This document shows, piece after piece, positions 1 to 8,899 of a stretch of 64,000 nt of DNA; position 1 is the first letter of the stretch; each line of letters starts with the position of its first letter. The notes under the pieces are model-generated. The model was not told the DNA's origin. It saw only the letters and a list, made by a program, of their open reading frames with translations, and did not search any database. The position numbers and the translations under genes are program-made. The stretch is from an uncultured Bacteroidota bacterium (GTDB lineage: Bacteria; Bacteroidota; Bacteroidia; Flavobacteriales; Flavobacteriaceae), in NCBI GenBank assembly GCA_902618245.1, contig CACMZR010000004.1:1-64000 (forward strand), in the 5' to 3' direction.

Positions 1-3000
1 ATCAGGATCTTTTTGACTCTCGGCACAACCTTCAGAGTCAACTGTTGCCCCTTGGGGAGTACCAGAACACAGATCAAGAGGATCAGTAATTCCATCACCA
101 TCAGAGTCAGCATTAGCATTTACTGTATTATTTGATTGAGTGGAAGAAGCCGTCAGACCTTGGACATCAAAAATAGCATTAGATACAGGACTTATAGTTA
201 TGACCTCACTACCGTTAGGTGTACCTGAGAGAGGCAGACCAAGCTGAACAGTAGTTCCATTTACACTAATACTAGATGGAGTAGTGGAGGATAGGGTAGC
301 GGTGCCTCCTGTAAGGGCTAGACTAAAGTCATTTGCAGCTAGAGTAGCTGTTGATTGGGCAGTACCTCCAAAGACTGCCTCGGAGAAGATAACCGAAACA
401 GAAGTATTATCAGAGGCTATAGAGCTAGAGCTTATAGTAGGAGGCTCATTAATATCATTGACATTAACAGTGAGTGCTTTTGAGAAAGTATTAGTTCCAT
501 CACTAGCTTGAACATAAATGTTAAGTGATGGGGTTGTTTCATAGTCTATATTACCACCTACTAAAAGCTGGGTACCTGAGATAGTAAAAGAGGAGTTATT
601 CCTATCATTAGTCCCATTACCACTAACAAGACTGAAAGTAAAACTTGTGGTATCAGAATCAGTAGCTGTAAGGTTAGCTACTAAAGTACCTACTGCTACT
701 TCTTCATCTACACTTACTGTTGAGGTAGAGGTGCCTAACTGCTGATTATTATTTACTACTTTATCAAAAACCTCGTAGTTTTTTGAAATTTCTAGATCAG
801 TTAAATTTCTATTATAAATTCTAACTACGGCAATTTTTCCATTCCAGTGTTGTCCTACATGACTTCTTGCATCACCAATCCTTAACTGACCATATGTACG
901 ATCACTTCCTTGTTGAATGTTTGTTACAGTATTATTTATATAAATTTTAGTGTTTTTGACATATACAAATCTTACCCATTGATTTGAAATTAAAGAAGTG
1001 GGGAACTTAGCAGCATGAAGACCATTTCCATCTGTTCTGAAATGATTCATGTTATTAAATGTAAAGCTACCTGAGTTACCGTTATAAGTAAGTAAATCTC
1101 TTTGTCCTGATGTTCTATTGTCATAAAACCAAAATTCAAAGGTAAGATTAGGATAATTTGATAAATTAAGGGATGCAACATCATCCGATCCATTAAAAAC
1201 AAAATGCTTTAACCCAGTGTTTGCAAAAGATGGACCATTTAAGGTGCCGTGATTATTATTACCACTTATATCGTACCATGTATTTCCAGATCCTGAATAG
1301 GAATTTGAATCTCCAGCATCAAGATGTAAAATAAGGCCCTCAGTTACTATACTTGAAACTTCAAATCCTAGATCAGTTATGGGTTCTAGTGTATTCGATA
1401 CTGATATGGTAAATGCCTTAGCATAATCGTTTACTCCATCGTTTACATTCACATAAATATTCATTGACGACTTGGTCTCGTAGTCAATCACACCACTAGT
1501 AACTAAGCTGGTTCCACTTATTGTAAAGCTTCCGTTATCATCATCTCTTGCATCGTTGCTACTAACCAAACTGTAGGTAAAGGTGTTGCCAGAATCTGGA
1601 TCTGTAGTAGATAGGACTCCTACCTGAGTGCCAATCGCTATATTTTCAACCACCGATATGCTTGTTAAAGATATATCGGTTGGTGTTTCATTTACATCAG
1701 AAACCGTAAGGCTAAGTGCTTTAGCATACGAGGCTACCCCATCACTAACTTGAAGGTATACTTTTAGTGAGGATTTGGTCTCATAGTTAAATGTTCCACT
1801 TGTAACCAGTGAGGATCCGCTTATAGCAAAACTACTGTTATCAGCATCATTAGTTCCGTCACCCGATATTAAACTATAGGTAAAAGAATTTACAGCTGAG
1901 GTATCTGCATCGGTTGTTGTAATGGTTGCCACACCGGTACCAGAGGTAGTACTTTCTAAAAAGGTGCTGGAAGATATGGCTAGGTCTGTTGGAGCACTAT
2001 CGTTTACATCATTTACAGATAATGTAAAGGCTTTAGCATAGTTATCCGTTCCGTCATTAGCATTTATGTAGACATTATACGAGGATTTGGTTTCAAAATC
2101 AAAGGTACCACTTGTTACAAGTGATGCCCCTTGAATTGCAAAATAATTATTGTCAGCATCGTTAGTTCCATTACCAGTTGTTAGGGTGAAAGTATGGCTG
2201 TCACCATTGTTTGAATCTGTTGCGGTGAGTGATGCAATATTTGTACCGCTAGATATATTTTCATTAAAGGCAGTTGCCGATAAAGTAATATCTGTGGGAG
2301 CACTATTTAGACTATAATTATTTAATGCTGCATAATTTTGTGAGGCTTCGTTTTCTGAAAGAGTTCTATTATAAACCCTCACAAACCTGATTTGTCCATC
2401 AAAATACTCACTATTGTTAGACAACTTATACCCTATGGATAATCCTGCGTTTCCAATGTTTAAAGCCCCTCCGTTTGCAAACGACCCATTGTAAACAAGA
2501 TTCCCATTTCTATACATTTTTAGATTACTTGGGGCATTTACAGCAATAACCCAATGTTCCCAGGCATTTGTAGCGTAAGGGATGTGGTCATGTCTGTCGT
2601 TACTTTGTCCATTAAATCCACCATCTCCATCGCTAATAAGTATCATACAGCCGCGTTTGTGAGTTTGTGAATTAGACGAATTTTGCTCTACAATAACTTG
2701 AGTTTTTCTTGTATCAGCATTAAAATATGCCTCTAAAGTATAGGTGTCATCTCCTGCAGCTAAAAGGGCTGAGAAATTAATGCGGTCATTTGATCCATCA
2801 AAATTAAACCAGCCAGAATTGTTGTAAGTTGCTCCAGTAATAGTACCATTATTTCCCTGTCCACTTAAATCATTCCATGTATTTCCTGATCCAGAGTAAG
2901 AACTTGAGTTTCTAGCATCAACATAAAGAACCAAACCATTGGTAACTACTTGGGCAAAAATTTTGTTCGAAAACAAAACAATTACCAAAAAAAATCTGAT

Positions 3001-3009
3001 AAACCTCAA
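1..3009 (-). CDS. Large secreted LamG / cadherin-like / TSP3 repeat protein (C-terminus outside the window)
   Basis: One uninterrupted minus-strand reading frame of 1003 codons runs off the left edge. The start is a TTG at 3009, chosen because a typical signal peptide follows (hydrophobic RFFLVIVLF, cleavage near IFA-Q) and because an in-frame stop lies 13 codons upstream. Domains by approximate residue: LamG/concanavalin-like 22-230; three tandem cadherin-like repeats 237-540, each carrying an ETKS-type motif; a second LamG 557-750; a fourth cadherin-like repeat 759-855; an Ig-like domain of the SwmB type 856-955; and calcium-binding thrombospondin type 3 sequence (DSDGDGITDPLDLC) from about 965. 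This architecture is common among flavobacterial cell-surface proteins, often exported by T9SS and used for adhesion or glycan binding. A T9SS C-terminal signal would lie outside the window, so cargo status is inference. Confidence 0.85.
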   Translation of the reverse strand, partial: MRFIRFFLVIVLFSNKIFAQVVTNGLVLYVDARNSSSYSGSGNTWNDLSGQGNNGTITGATYNNSGWFNFDGSNDRINFSALLAAGDDTYTLEAYFNADTRKTQVIVEQNSSNSQTHKRGCMILISDGDGGFNGQSNDRHDHIPYATNAWEHWVIAVNAPSNLKMYRNGNLVYNGSFANGGALNIGNAGLSIGYKLSNNSEYFDGQIRFVRVYNRTLSENEASQNYAALNNYSLNSAPTDITLSATAFNENISSGTNIASLTATDSNNGDSHTFTLTTGNGTNDADNNYFAIQGASLVTSGTFDFETKSSYNVYINANDGTDNYAKAFTLSVNDVNDSAPTDLAISSSTFLESTTSGTGVATITTTDADTSAVNSFTYSLISGDGTNDADNSSFAISGSSLVTSGTFNYETKSSLKVYLQVSDGVASYAKALSLTVSDVNETPTDISLTSISVVENIAIGTQVGVLSTTDPDSGNTFTYSLVSSNDARDDDNGSFTISGTSLVTSGVIDYETKSSMNIYVNVNDGVNDYAKAFTISVSNTLEPITDLGFEVSSIVTEGLILHLDAGDSNSYSGSGNTWYDISGNNNHGTLNGPSFANTGLKHFVFNGSDDVASLNLSNYPNLTFEFWFYDNRTSGQRDLLTYNGNSGSFTFNNMNHFRTDGNGLHAAKFPTSLISNQWVRFVYVKNTKIYINNTVTNIQQGSDRTYGQLRIGDARSHVGQHWNGKIAVVRIYNRNLTDLEISKNYEVFDKVVNNNQQLGTSTSTVSVDEEVAVGTLVANLTATDSDTTSFTFSLVSGNGTNDRNNSSFTISGTQLLVGGNIDYETTPSLNIYVQASDGTNTFSKALTVNVNDINEPPTISSSSIASDNTSVSVIFSEAVFGGTAQSTATLAANDFSLALTGGTATLSSTTPSSISVNGTTVQLGLPLSGTPNGSEVITISPVSNAIFDVQGLTASSTQSNNTVNANADSDGDGITDPLDLCSGTPQGATVDSEGCAESQKDPD
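1374..2304 (-). repeat. Three tandem ~306-309 bp cadherin-like repeat units inside the large surface protein gene
   Basis: Consecutive units begin near 2301, 1995 and 1686 on the minus strand. Each starts with an APTDI/APTDL/TPTDI motif and contains VTSGT-(F/Y)ETKSS, then a (Y/V)AKA segment and a linker such as VNDVN. A fourth, more diverged copy lies separately at about 735-447, after the second LamG domain. The units differ at many bases, so they are old domain duplications rather than identical DNA repeats. Confidence 0.75.
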
Positions 3010-3140
3010 AACAAATTTGTTATGGTTATAATTACGAAATATTTAACTGATTGCAATGTAAAACTATATAAAAAAAAAGCAAAGTAAATGAATATCAATA
3101 AAATACATTTATTGTTATGAACAAGAACAAAATGTATCAA

Positions 3141-3148
3141 TATATTTG
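3141..3148 (+). promoter_or_regulatory. Candidate -7 element (TATATTTG) upstream of the small secreted protein gene
   Basis: TATATTTG matches the Bacteroidota -7 consensus TAnnTTTG and lies 55 bases before the ATG at 3203. The nearest upstream TTG (3112-3114) is 26 bases away, longer than the usual spacing, so only the -7 half is convincing. Confidence 0.4.
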
Positions 3149-3202
3149 AGAATAATTCAAGAGGTTAAATAACTTTAATAGTATATATTAGAGATATAAA
3201 TT

Positions 3203-3598
3203 ATGCATATAACCATGAATCAAAATTTAACTTTTACTTTATTAATAATGCTATTTGCGTTAAATCTATTTGCTCAAAAAGAATCAGTTTTTCTCAATTA
3301 CAATTCAGATATTCCTTTTCAAACATCTAGTGACAACGATTACTATCATCTAGAAGCAACGCTTATGATTAGAAATATTATAAAAGATATAGAGGAAGTG
3401 TTGGAGAAAAAACAAAATATTAATAAACAGGTTGAATTTACAGTTATTATTCAAAATGATAAAGGTGCTGTTCTTCCCATTAATTATCTGGTAAAGGCAA
3501 ATCCGTATGACTCTAAAGCTACCAAAGAAGTTTTTCTTCGAAGATCCTATAATTGGTTTAATAGGTCATTTAGATCGAACATTCCTTACACTAATTAA
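3203..3598 (+). CDS. Small secreted protein of unknown function
   Basis: A 131-residue protein with a clear signal peptide (hydrophobic LTFTLLIMLFALNLFA followed by QK) and no other membrane segment, so it should be exported to the periplasm or beyond. I do not recognise the family. The mature part alternates strand-like and charged stretches (for example FTVIIQNDKGAVLPINYLV) and is asparagine-rich and lysine-rich. An alternative ATG at 3215 would shorten the N-terminus by four residues and keep the signal peptide. It stands alone between the divergent repeat-protein gene and the acetate transporter. A -7-like element lies 55 bases upstream. Confidence 0.6.
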   Translation: MHITMNQNLTFTLLIMLFALNLFAQKESVFLNYNSDIPFQTSSDNDYYHLEATLMIRNIIKDIEEVLEKKQNINKQVEFTVIIQNDKGAVLPINYLVKANPYDSKATKEVFLRRSYNWFNRSFRSNIPYTN

Positions 3599-3652
3599 AA
3601 AATCCTTTTATTACATTTTTTCATTACTATTAATATTAGTTATATTTAGCTG

Positions 3653-3907
3653 ATGAGTAAAAAGGCACAATCGTATTGGAAAGTAAACCTAAAATACTTA
3701 GCAATTTTACTCTCAATTTGGTTTTTAGTTTCCTTTCTCTTTGGAATTGCTTTTGCTGAATCTCTAAATCAGTTTAATATAGCAGGCTTTCCACTTGGTT
3801 TTTGGTTTGCTCACCAAGGATCTATTTACACTTTTGTTATTTTAATTTTTGTTTATGTTTTTTTAATGAACAAACTTGATAAAAAATTTGATGTTGATGA
3901 AAATTAA
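3653..3907 (+). CDS. DUF4212 protein, small subunit of a sodium/solute (acetate-type) symporter
   Basis: An 84-residue membrane protein with two predicted transmembrane segments (about residues 12-35 and 56-75), split by the conserved FPLGFWFAHQGSIYTF loop typical of DUF4212. Family members are almost always encoded immediately before a large sodium:solute symporter, as here with a 15-base gap, and are thought to form part of the transporter. The ATG at 3653 fits the family N-terminus (KKAQSYWKVN). Placement before the symporter and acs points to monocarboxylate, most likely acetate, uptake at the inner membrane. Confidence 0.88.
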   Translation: MSKKAQSYWKVNLKYLAILLSIWFLVSFLFGIAFAESLNQFNIAGFPLGFWFAHQGSIYTFVILIFVYVFLMNKLDKKFDVDEN

Positions 3908-3922
3908 GGCTTTGCAAATTAT

Positions 3923-5620
3923 ATGAGTGCTCAAATTTGGACCTATCTTCTTGTAGGCTTTACTTTTTTTATTTACATACTAATTGCGATTGTGTCCCGA
4001 GCTGGATCAACAAAAGAATTTTATGTAGCAGGTGGTGGTGTCAATCCGATTGCTAATGGAATGGCTACAGCCGCAGATTGGATGTCTGCAGCATCTTTTT
4101 TGTCAATGGCGGGTCTTATTGCTTTTATGGGTTTTTCTGGGGGACAGTATTTGATGGGATGGACAGGCGGATATGTACTTTTAGCACTCTTATTAGCCCC
4201 TTACTTAAGAAAATTTGGAAAATTTACGGTGCCTGATTTTATTGGTGAACGCTACTATTCAAAAAATGCAAGACTTGTAGCTTTAATATGCGCTTTATTT
4301 GTTTCATTCACTTACGTAGTTGGGCAGATGAAAGGAGTAGGAGTAGCTTTTGCTCGATTCTTAAATGTCCCATTTGATACAGGAGTTTTAATTGGAATCG
4401 GAATTGTTTTTTTTTATGCAGTATTGGGAGGAATGAAAGGAATTACTTACACCCAAGTAGCACAGTTTTGTGTTCTTATTTTCGCCTTTACCGTACCAGC
4501 CATATTTATCTCATTGCAAATGACTGGAAATCCTGTTCCCCAAATCGGTTTTGGATCAAAGGGTAATGATGGTGTTTTTCTTTTAGAAAAACTAAATCAG
4601 TTATCGGTGGATTTAGGATTTGATGCCTATACCTCAGTAAATAAAGACAACCTAGTTAATATGTTTTTTATAACTGGAGCTTTGATGTTTGGAACAGCTG
4701 GCTTACCTCACGTGATAGTCCGTTTTTTCACTGTACCTCGAGTAAAAGATGCTCGTATTTCAGCAGGTTGGGCACTTCTATTTATAGCTATACTATACAC
4801 AACTGCCCCAGCAGTAGCAGTATTTGCAAGAACTAATCTAATTAATACTCTATCTAATGCAAAATATGAAGACGCTCCGAGCTGGTTTAAAAATTGGGAG
4901 AAAACAGGTTTGTTAACTTTTGAGGATAAAAATAATGACGGTAAAATCCAATATGTTGCAGATGCAAATCTAAATGAGCTTAAAGTAGACCAAGATATTA
5001 TTGTTCTTGCAAATCCTGAAATTGCTAATTTACCTCCCTGGGTTATTGGGTTGGTTGTAGCAGGTGGATTAGCAGCTGCACTATCAACAGCAGCAGGCTT
5101 ACTTCTTGTTATATCAACTTCTATCTCACATGATTTATTGAAAAATTATTTACGTCCTGACATAACTGAAAAAGGGGAACTTTACGCAGCGAGAATTGCT
5201 ATTGCAGTGGCAGTAGTTGCAGCTGGACTTGCGGGATTAAATCCACCCGGATTTGTAGCACAAGTAGTTGCATTGGCATTTGGATTAGCAGCCTCTTCTT
5301 TTTTTCCAGCAATAATTTTAGGGATTTTTGATAAAAGAATGAATAGAGAAGGGGCAATATCAGGAATGATAACAGGAATTTTGTTCACAGCCTCTTATAT
5401 AATTCACTTTAAACCTCAGCTTGGAGGCACTGGCATTCCGGATGATTTTTGGTGGGGTATTTCACCAGAAGGAATAGGTACTTTAGGTATGTTAATCAAT
5501 TTTGTTGTTGCAATTTCAGTTTCTCGATTAACAACTAAGCCACCTAAAGATGTTCAAGAATTAACAGAAAGCATTAGAACTCCAAGAGGATCAATAACCC
5601 CAAAAAATTCATTACATTAA
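3923..5620 (+). CDS. Sodium:solute symporter family protein (ActP-like acetate permease)
   Basis: A 565-residue, multi-spanning inner membrane protein of the SSS family. Recognisable features are the early TKEFYVAGGGV segment, then GMATAADWMSAASFL in the region that carries sodium and substrate residues in this family, and GLPHVIVRFFTVP and LSTAAGLLLVISTSISHDL further on. An extra-membrane insertion around residues 310-370 is usual for the subfamily that partners DUF4212. It follows the small subunit by 15 bases and precedes acetyl-CoA synthetase by 25, so the three probably form one operon. Acetate as substrate is inferred from this context; propionate or pyruvate cannot be excluded. Confidence 0.9.
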   Translation: MSAQIWTYLLVGFTFFIYILIAIVSRAGSTKEFYVAGGGVNPIANGMATAADWMSAASFLSMAGLIAFMGFSGGQYLMGWTGGYVLLALLLAPYLRKFGKFTVPDFIGERYYSKNARLVALICALFVSFTYVVGQMKGVGVAFARFLNVPFDTGVLIGIGIVFFYAVLGGMKGITYTQVAQFCVLIFAFTVPAIFISLQMTGNPVPQIGFGSKGNDGVFLLEKLNQLSVDLGFDAYTSVNKDNLVNMFFITGALMFGTAGLPHVIVRFFTVPRVKDARISAGWALLFIAILYTTAPAVAVFARTNLINTLSNAKYEDAPSWFKNWEKTGLLTFEDKNNDGKIQYVADANLNELKVDQDIIVLANPEIANLPPWVIGLVVAGGLAAALSTAAGLLLVISTSISHDLLKNYLRPDITEKGELYAARIAIAVAVVAAGLAGLNPPGFVAQVVALAFGLAASSFFPAIILGIFDKRMNREGAISGMITGILFTASYIIHFKPQLGGTGIPDDFWWGISPEGIGTLGMLINFVVAISVSRLTTKPPKDVQELTESIRTPRGSITPKNSLH

Positions 5621-5645
5621 TTCATTAATTTAAGATTTTAGTAAA

Positions 5646-7544
5646 ATGATGGAAAAAATTAATTCTCTTTCAGCTTATTTTAAAGAATATGAAAACAGCA
5701 TAGAAGATCCTGAAAATTTTTGGTCTGAAATTGCAAAAACTTTCCAATGGCAAAAGACATGGGACAATACATTTTCATGGAATTTCAATGGACCTGACGT
5801 GAAATGGTTTGAAAATGCTAAACTAAATATAACTGAAAATATTTTTGAAAGAAATCTTCACACTCATTCTGAAAAAACAGCAATAATATGGGAGCCTAAT
5901 GATCCCAATGAAAAATCTATTCACATATCATACAAAGAGCTTTTTGAAAAAACTTGTCAATTTTCTAATGCGTTAGAAGCTAATGGGATTAAAAAAGGTG
6001 ATCGGATAATAATTTATATGCCAATGATACCTGAGGCTGCTATTGCGATGCTAGCTTCTGCGAGGATTGGCGCTGTACATTCTGTAGTTTTTGCTGGTTT
6101 TTCATCATCTGCTCTAGCAGACAGAATCAATGATTGTCAAGCAAAAATGGTACTTACCTCAGATGGAAATTATAGAGGAGCGAAAAATATTGAAGTAAAA
6201 GCAGTTGTTGATGAAGCTTTAGAAAAAACAAATACTGTTGGAAAGGTAATTGTATGCAAAAGAACTGGCTCTAAGGTACAGATGAAAACGGGTAGAGATT
6301 TATGGTGGCATGATGTAATAAAAAACCAAAGCTTACAGCATAAAGCAGCTTCACTGGATTCAGAAGACTTGTTATTCATACTTTATACATCTGGATCAAC
6401 AGGTAAACCTAAAGGTGTTGTTCACACCACAGCTGGTTATATGGTTTATGCACAATATTCTTTTTTAAATGTATTTCAATATGAACATGATGATATTTAT
6501 TGGTGTACAGCTGATATTGGATGGATAACAGGACATTCTTACATAATTTATGGGCCCTTATTGACCGGCGCAACTACAATTATGTTTGAGGGAGTGCCCA
6601 CTTATCCTCATCCGGGACGTTTTTGGGAAATAGTTGACAAGTATAAAGTCAATCAATTTTATACTGCACCAACAGCTATAAGAGCACTGCAGGCTAAGGG
6701 TTTAGAACCTATTTTACCATACAAGCTAGATTCGTTAAAAGTTATAGGATCAGTTGGAGAACCGATAAATGAAGAAGCATGGCATTGGTATCATGATAAT
6801 ATAGGGAAAGGGAATTGCCCACTAGTTGATACTTGGTGGCAAACTGAGACTGGAGGTATAATGATATCACCATTAGCTGGAATTACGCCAAACAAACCAG
6901 CTCACGCGTCGTTACCCTTACCTGGAGTACAACCAGTAATTTTGGATGCTGAGGGTAACGAATTGAAAGGGAATAACGTAGAAGGAAACTTATGCATCAA
7001 ATTTCCTTGGCCTTCAATGATAAGAACAACTTATGGAGATCACAAAAGGTGTAAAGACACCTATTTTTCTACTTATCCAGGGACGTATTTTACTGGCGAT
7101 GGTGTTAAAAGAGATCACGATGGATATTTAAGAATATTAGGGCGTGTTGATGATGTAATGAATGTCTCTGGACATCGATTGGGAACTGCTGAGGTGGAAA
7201 ATGCAATAAATGAGCACTCAGGTGTAATTGAGTCGGCAGTAGTTGGGTACCCCCACGAGATTAAGGGTCAAGGGATTTATGCTTATGTGATTTGTAGCAT
7301 AAATGACCAGGCTGAATCAGATTTGATTAAAGAAATTATCGCTACTGTCAGTAAAATTATAGGACCAATAGCAAAACCGGATAAAGTTCAAATAGTATCT
7401 GGGCTTCCTAAAACAAGATCAGGAAAAATAATGAGGCGTATTTTAAGAAAGGTTGCAAGTAAAGATTTTTCAAATTTAGGAGATACCTCAACACTTCTAA
7501 ATCCAGATGTGGTTGAAGAAATTATAGAAGGAGCCAATATCTAG
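5646..7544 (+). CDS. acs: Acetyl-CoA synthetase (AMP-forming)
   Basis: A 632-residue, full-length member of the ANL adenylate-forming superfamily that converts acetate, ATP and CoA to acetyl-CoA, AMP and pyrophosphate. Visible motifs are the P-loop-like YTSGSTGKPKGV, TWWQTETGG (A5), TGDGVKRDHDGYLRILGRVDD (A7/A8 hinge) and the C-terminal TRSGKIMRR with the catalytic lysine that is the classical acetylation site. The N-terminal ACAS_N segment (residues about 5-60) is present, which favours Acs over other ANL enzymes. It is last in the transporter operon, coupling uptake directly to activation. Confidence 0.96.
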   Translation: MMEKINSLSAYFKEYENSIEDPENFWSEIAKTFQWQKTWDNTFSWNFNGPDVKWFENAKLNITENIFERNLHTHSEKTAIIWEPNDPNEKSIHISYKELFEKTCQFSNALEANGIKKGDRIIIYMPMIPEAAIAMLASARIGAVHSVVFAGFSSSALADRINDCQAKMVLTSDGNYRGAKNIEVKAVVDEALEKTNTVGKVIVCKRTGSKVQMKTGRDLWWHDVIKNQSLQHKAASLDSEDLLFILYTSGSTGKPKGVVHTTAGYMVYAQYSFLNVFQYEHDDIYWCTADIGWITGHSYIIYGPLLTGATTIMFEGVPTYPHPGRFWEIVDKYKVNQFYTAPTAIRALQAKGLEPILPYKLDSLKVIGSVGEPINEEAWHWYHDNIGKGNCPLVDTWWQTETGGIMISPLAGITPNKPAHASLPLPGVQPVILDAEGNELKGNNVEGNLCIKFPWPSMIRTTYGDHKRCKDTYFSTYPGTYFTGDGVKRDHDGYLRILGRVDDVMNVSGHRLGTAEVENAINEHSGVIESAVVGYPHEIKGQGIYAYVICSINDQAESDLIKEIIATVSKIIGPIAKPDKVQIVSGLPKTRSGKIMRRILRKVASKDFSNLGDTSTLLNPDVVEEIIEGANI

Positions 7545-7558
7545 AATCACAGTAAATT

Positions 7559-8854
7559 TTAAAGTGACTTAAAAAAGGGTATTAGTTTTTCCAATTTCAT
7601 TGAACGAGATCCTTTAATTAATACAGATTCAAAATGGATCTTAAATTTTGTAAATGAAACTATAAACTGTTGAATACTATCAAATTTTTCGATTCTTTTA
7701 TTATTTACTTTTGTACTCATAAAGTTAGAACCAATAGTAAAAATGTTTGAAATATCTAAATTTAAGCACTTTTTTAGAATATTTTCATGTTCAGTGAAAG
7801 TTTGTTTTCCCAATTCAAACATGTCTCCAAGAATAACTAAATTATTTGTAGAATATTTATCACAAAATGAGTCAAGAGCAACACCCATACTTGTTGGATT
7901 AGCATTGTAGGCATCTAGAATAAAACGAGTTTTATTAATTATGATTTTTTCTGAACGATTATTTTTTGAATCGTAAGAAGCTATTGCTTTTTGAATCTTG
8001 TCTATATCAACTTCAAATAAAATACCAAATGATAGTGCTGCTGCAATATTTACTAAATTGTAATTTCCATAAATAGGACTTTTAAAAACATGTTTTTTAA
8101 AACCTATCGAGAGGCCATTTTTTGATTCAAGGTAATTTACTATAATATCACAATCACTTTTACTACCAAATATAGATCTCTTGTATTTTCTTGTTTTTTC
8201 AACTTGTATTTGGTCATCTTTGTTAACTAGAATTTTTCCATTGCTTTTTCCAAGATACTCGTACAATTCGGATTTACCAGTTATTACTCCCTGTTCAGAC
8301 CCAAAACCCTCAAGATGCGCTTTACCAAAATTTGTTATGTAGCCCCAATTTGGGAGAGCTATTGAGCATAATTTTTCAATTTCTTTTAAATGATTAGCCC
8401 CCATCTCAATAATTGCAACTTCGTGATTTTTTGAAATTTGAAGTATAGTGATTGGAACACCAATGTGATTATTCATGTTACCCTTTGTTGAATGGACAAA
8501 AAATTTTTGAGACAAAACTTCGCGAATCAATTCTTTAGTTGTTGTCTTTCCATTACTACCTGTAATTGCTATAATGGGAATTTTCAGTTGCTTTCGGTGG
8601 TATAGAGCTAGTTTTTGAAGTGCATTTAGTGAATCCTCAACCAAAAAAATCTTGTCATTGATTTCTACAGAATTTGGATCATCAACTACAACATATGAAG
8701 CTCCTTTTTTTAAGGCATCGTTTGCAAATTGATTACCATCAAAATTAGGTCCTTTCAGTGCAAAAAAAAGTGACCCTTTTTTTATCGAGCGAGAATCAAT
8801 ACTTACACCAGAAGATTCTAGGTAAGCATTATAAATTTGGTTTGAATTTTCCAT
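7559..8854 (-). CDS. murF: UDP-N-acetylmuramoyl-tripeptide--D-alanyl-D-alanine ligase (MurF)
   Basis: A 431-residue Mur ligase that adds D-Ala-D-Ala to the UDP-MurNAc-tripeptide in the cytoplasm. It has the MurF N-terminal domain with SRSIKKGSLFFALKGPNFDGN, the ATP-binding AITGSNGKTTTKELI loop, and EMGANHLKEIE and DAYNANPTSM, which distinguish MurF from MurE. It lies outside the dcw cluster, downstream of gldJ on the same strand. The ATG at 8854 comes only three bases after the T-tract of a hairpin terminator, so its expression must involve read-through or control at that structure. Confidence 0.95.
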   Translation of the reverse strand: MENSNQIYNAYLESSGVSIDSRSIKKGSLFFALKGPNFDGNQFANDALKKGASYVVVDDPNSVEINDKIFLVEDSLNALQKLALYHRKQLKIPIIAITGSNGKTTTKELIREVLSQKFFVHSTKGNMNNHIGVPITILQISKNHEVAIIEMGANHLKEIEKLCSIALPNWGYITNFGKAHLEGFGSEQGVITGKSELYEYLGKSNGKILVNKDDQIQVEKTRKYKRSIFGSKSDCDIIVNYLESKNGLSIGFKKHVFKSPIYGNYNLVNIAAALSFGILFEVDIDKIQKAIASYDSKNNRSEKIIINKTRFILDAYNANPTSMGVALDSFCDKYSTNNLVILGDMFELGKQTFTEHENILKKCLNLDISNIFTIGSNFMSTKVNNKRIEKFDSIQQFIVSFTKFKIHFESVLIKGSRSMKLEKLIPFFKSL

Positions 8855-8857
8855 TGT

Positions 8858-8888
8858 AAAAAAAAAAGCATCTAAGTTAAAGATGCTT
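8858..8888 (-). terminator. Hairpin with T-tract between gldJ and murF
   Basis: Read on the minus strand, an 8-bp perfect stem (AAGCATCT / AGATGCTT) around a 7-base loop is followed by a run of about ten T residues, the classical intrinsic terminator form. It begins 12 bases after the gldJ stop codon and ends three bases before the murF start, so it either ends the gldJ transcript or attenuates murF. Confidence 0.8.
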
Positions 8889-8899
8889 GTTTTTAAATT

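Noticed and set aside
284-511. 75-residue plus-strand frame inside the surface protein gene
   Set aside because: It lies entirely antisense to the repeat protein reading frame and shows no family features.
1374-2304. CRISPR-like or satellite repeat
   Set aside because: The period of about 306 bp follows codon frame and protein domains; repeats are diverged and have no spacer structure.
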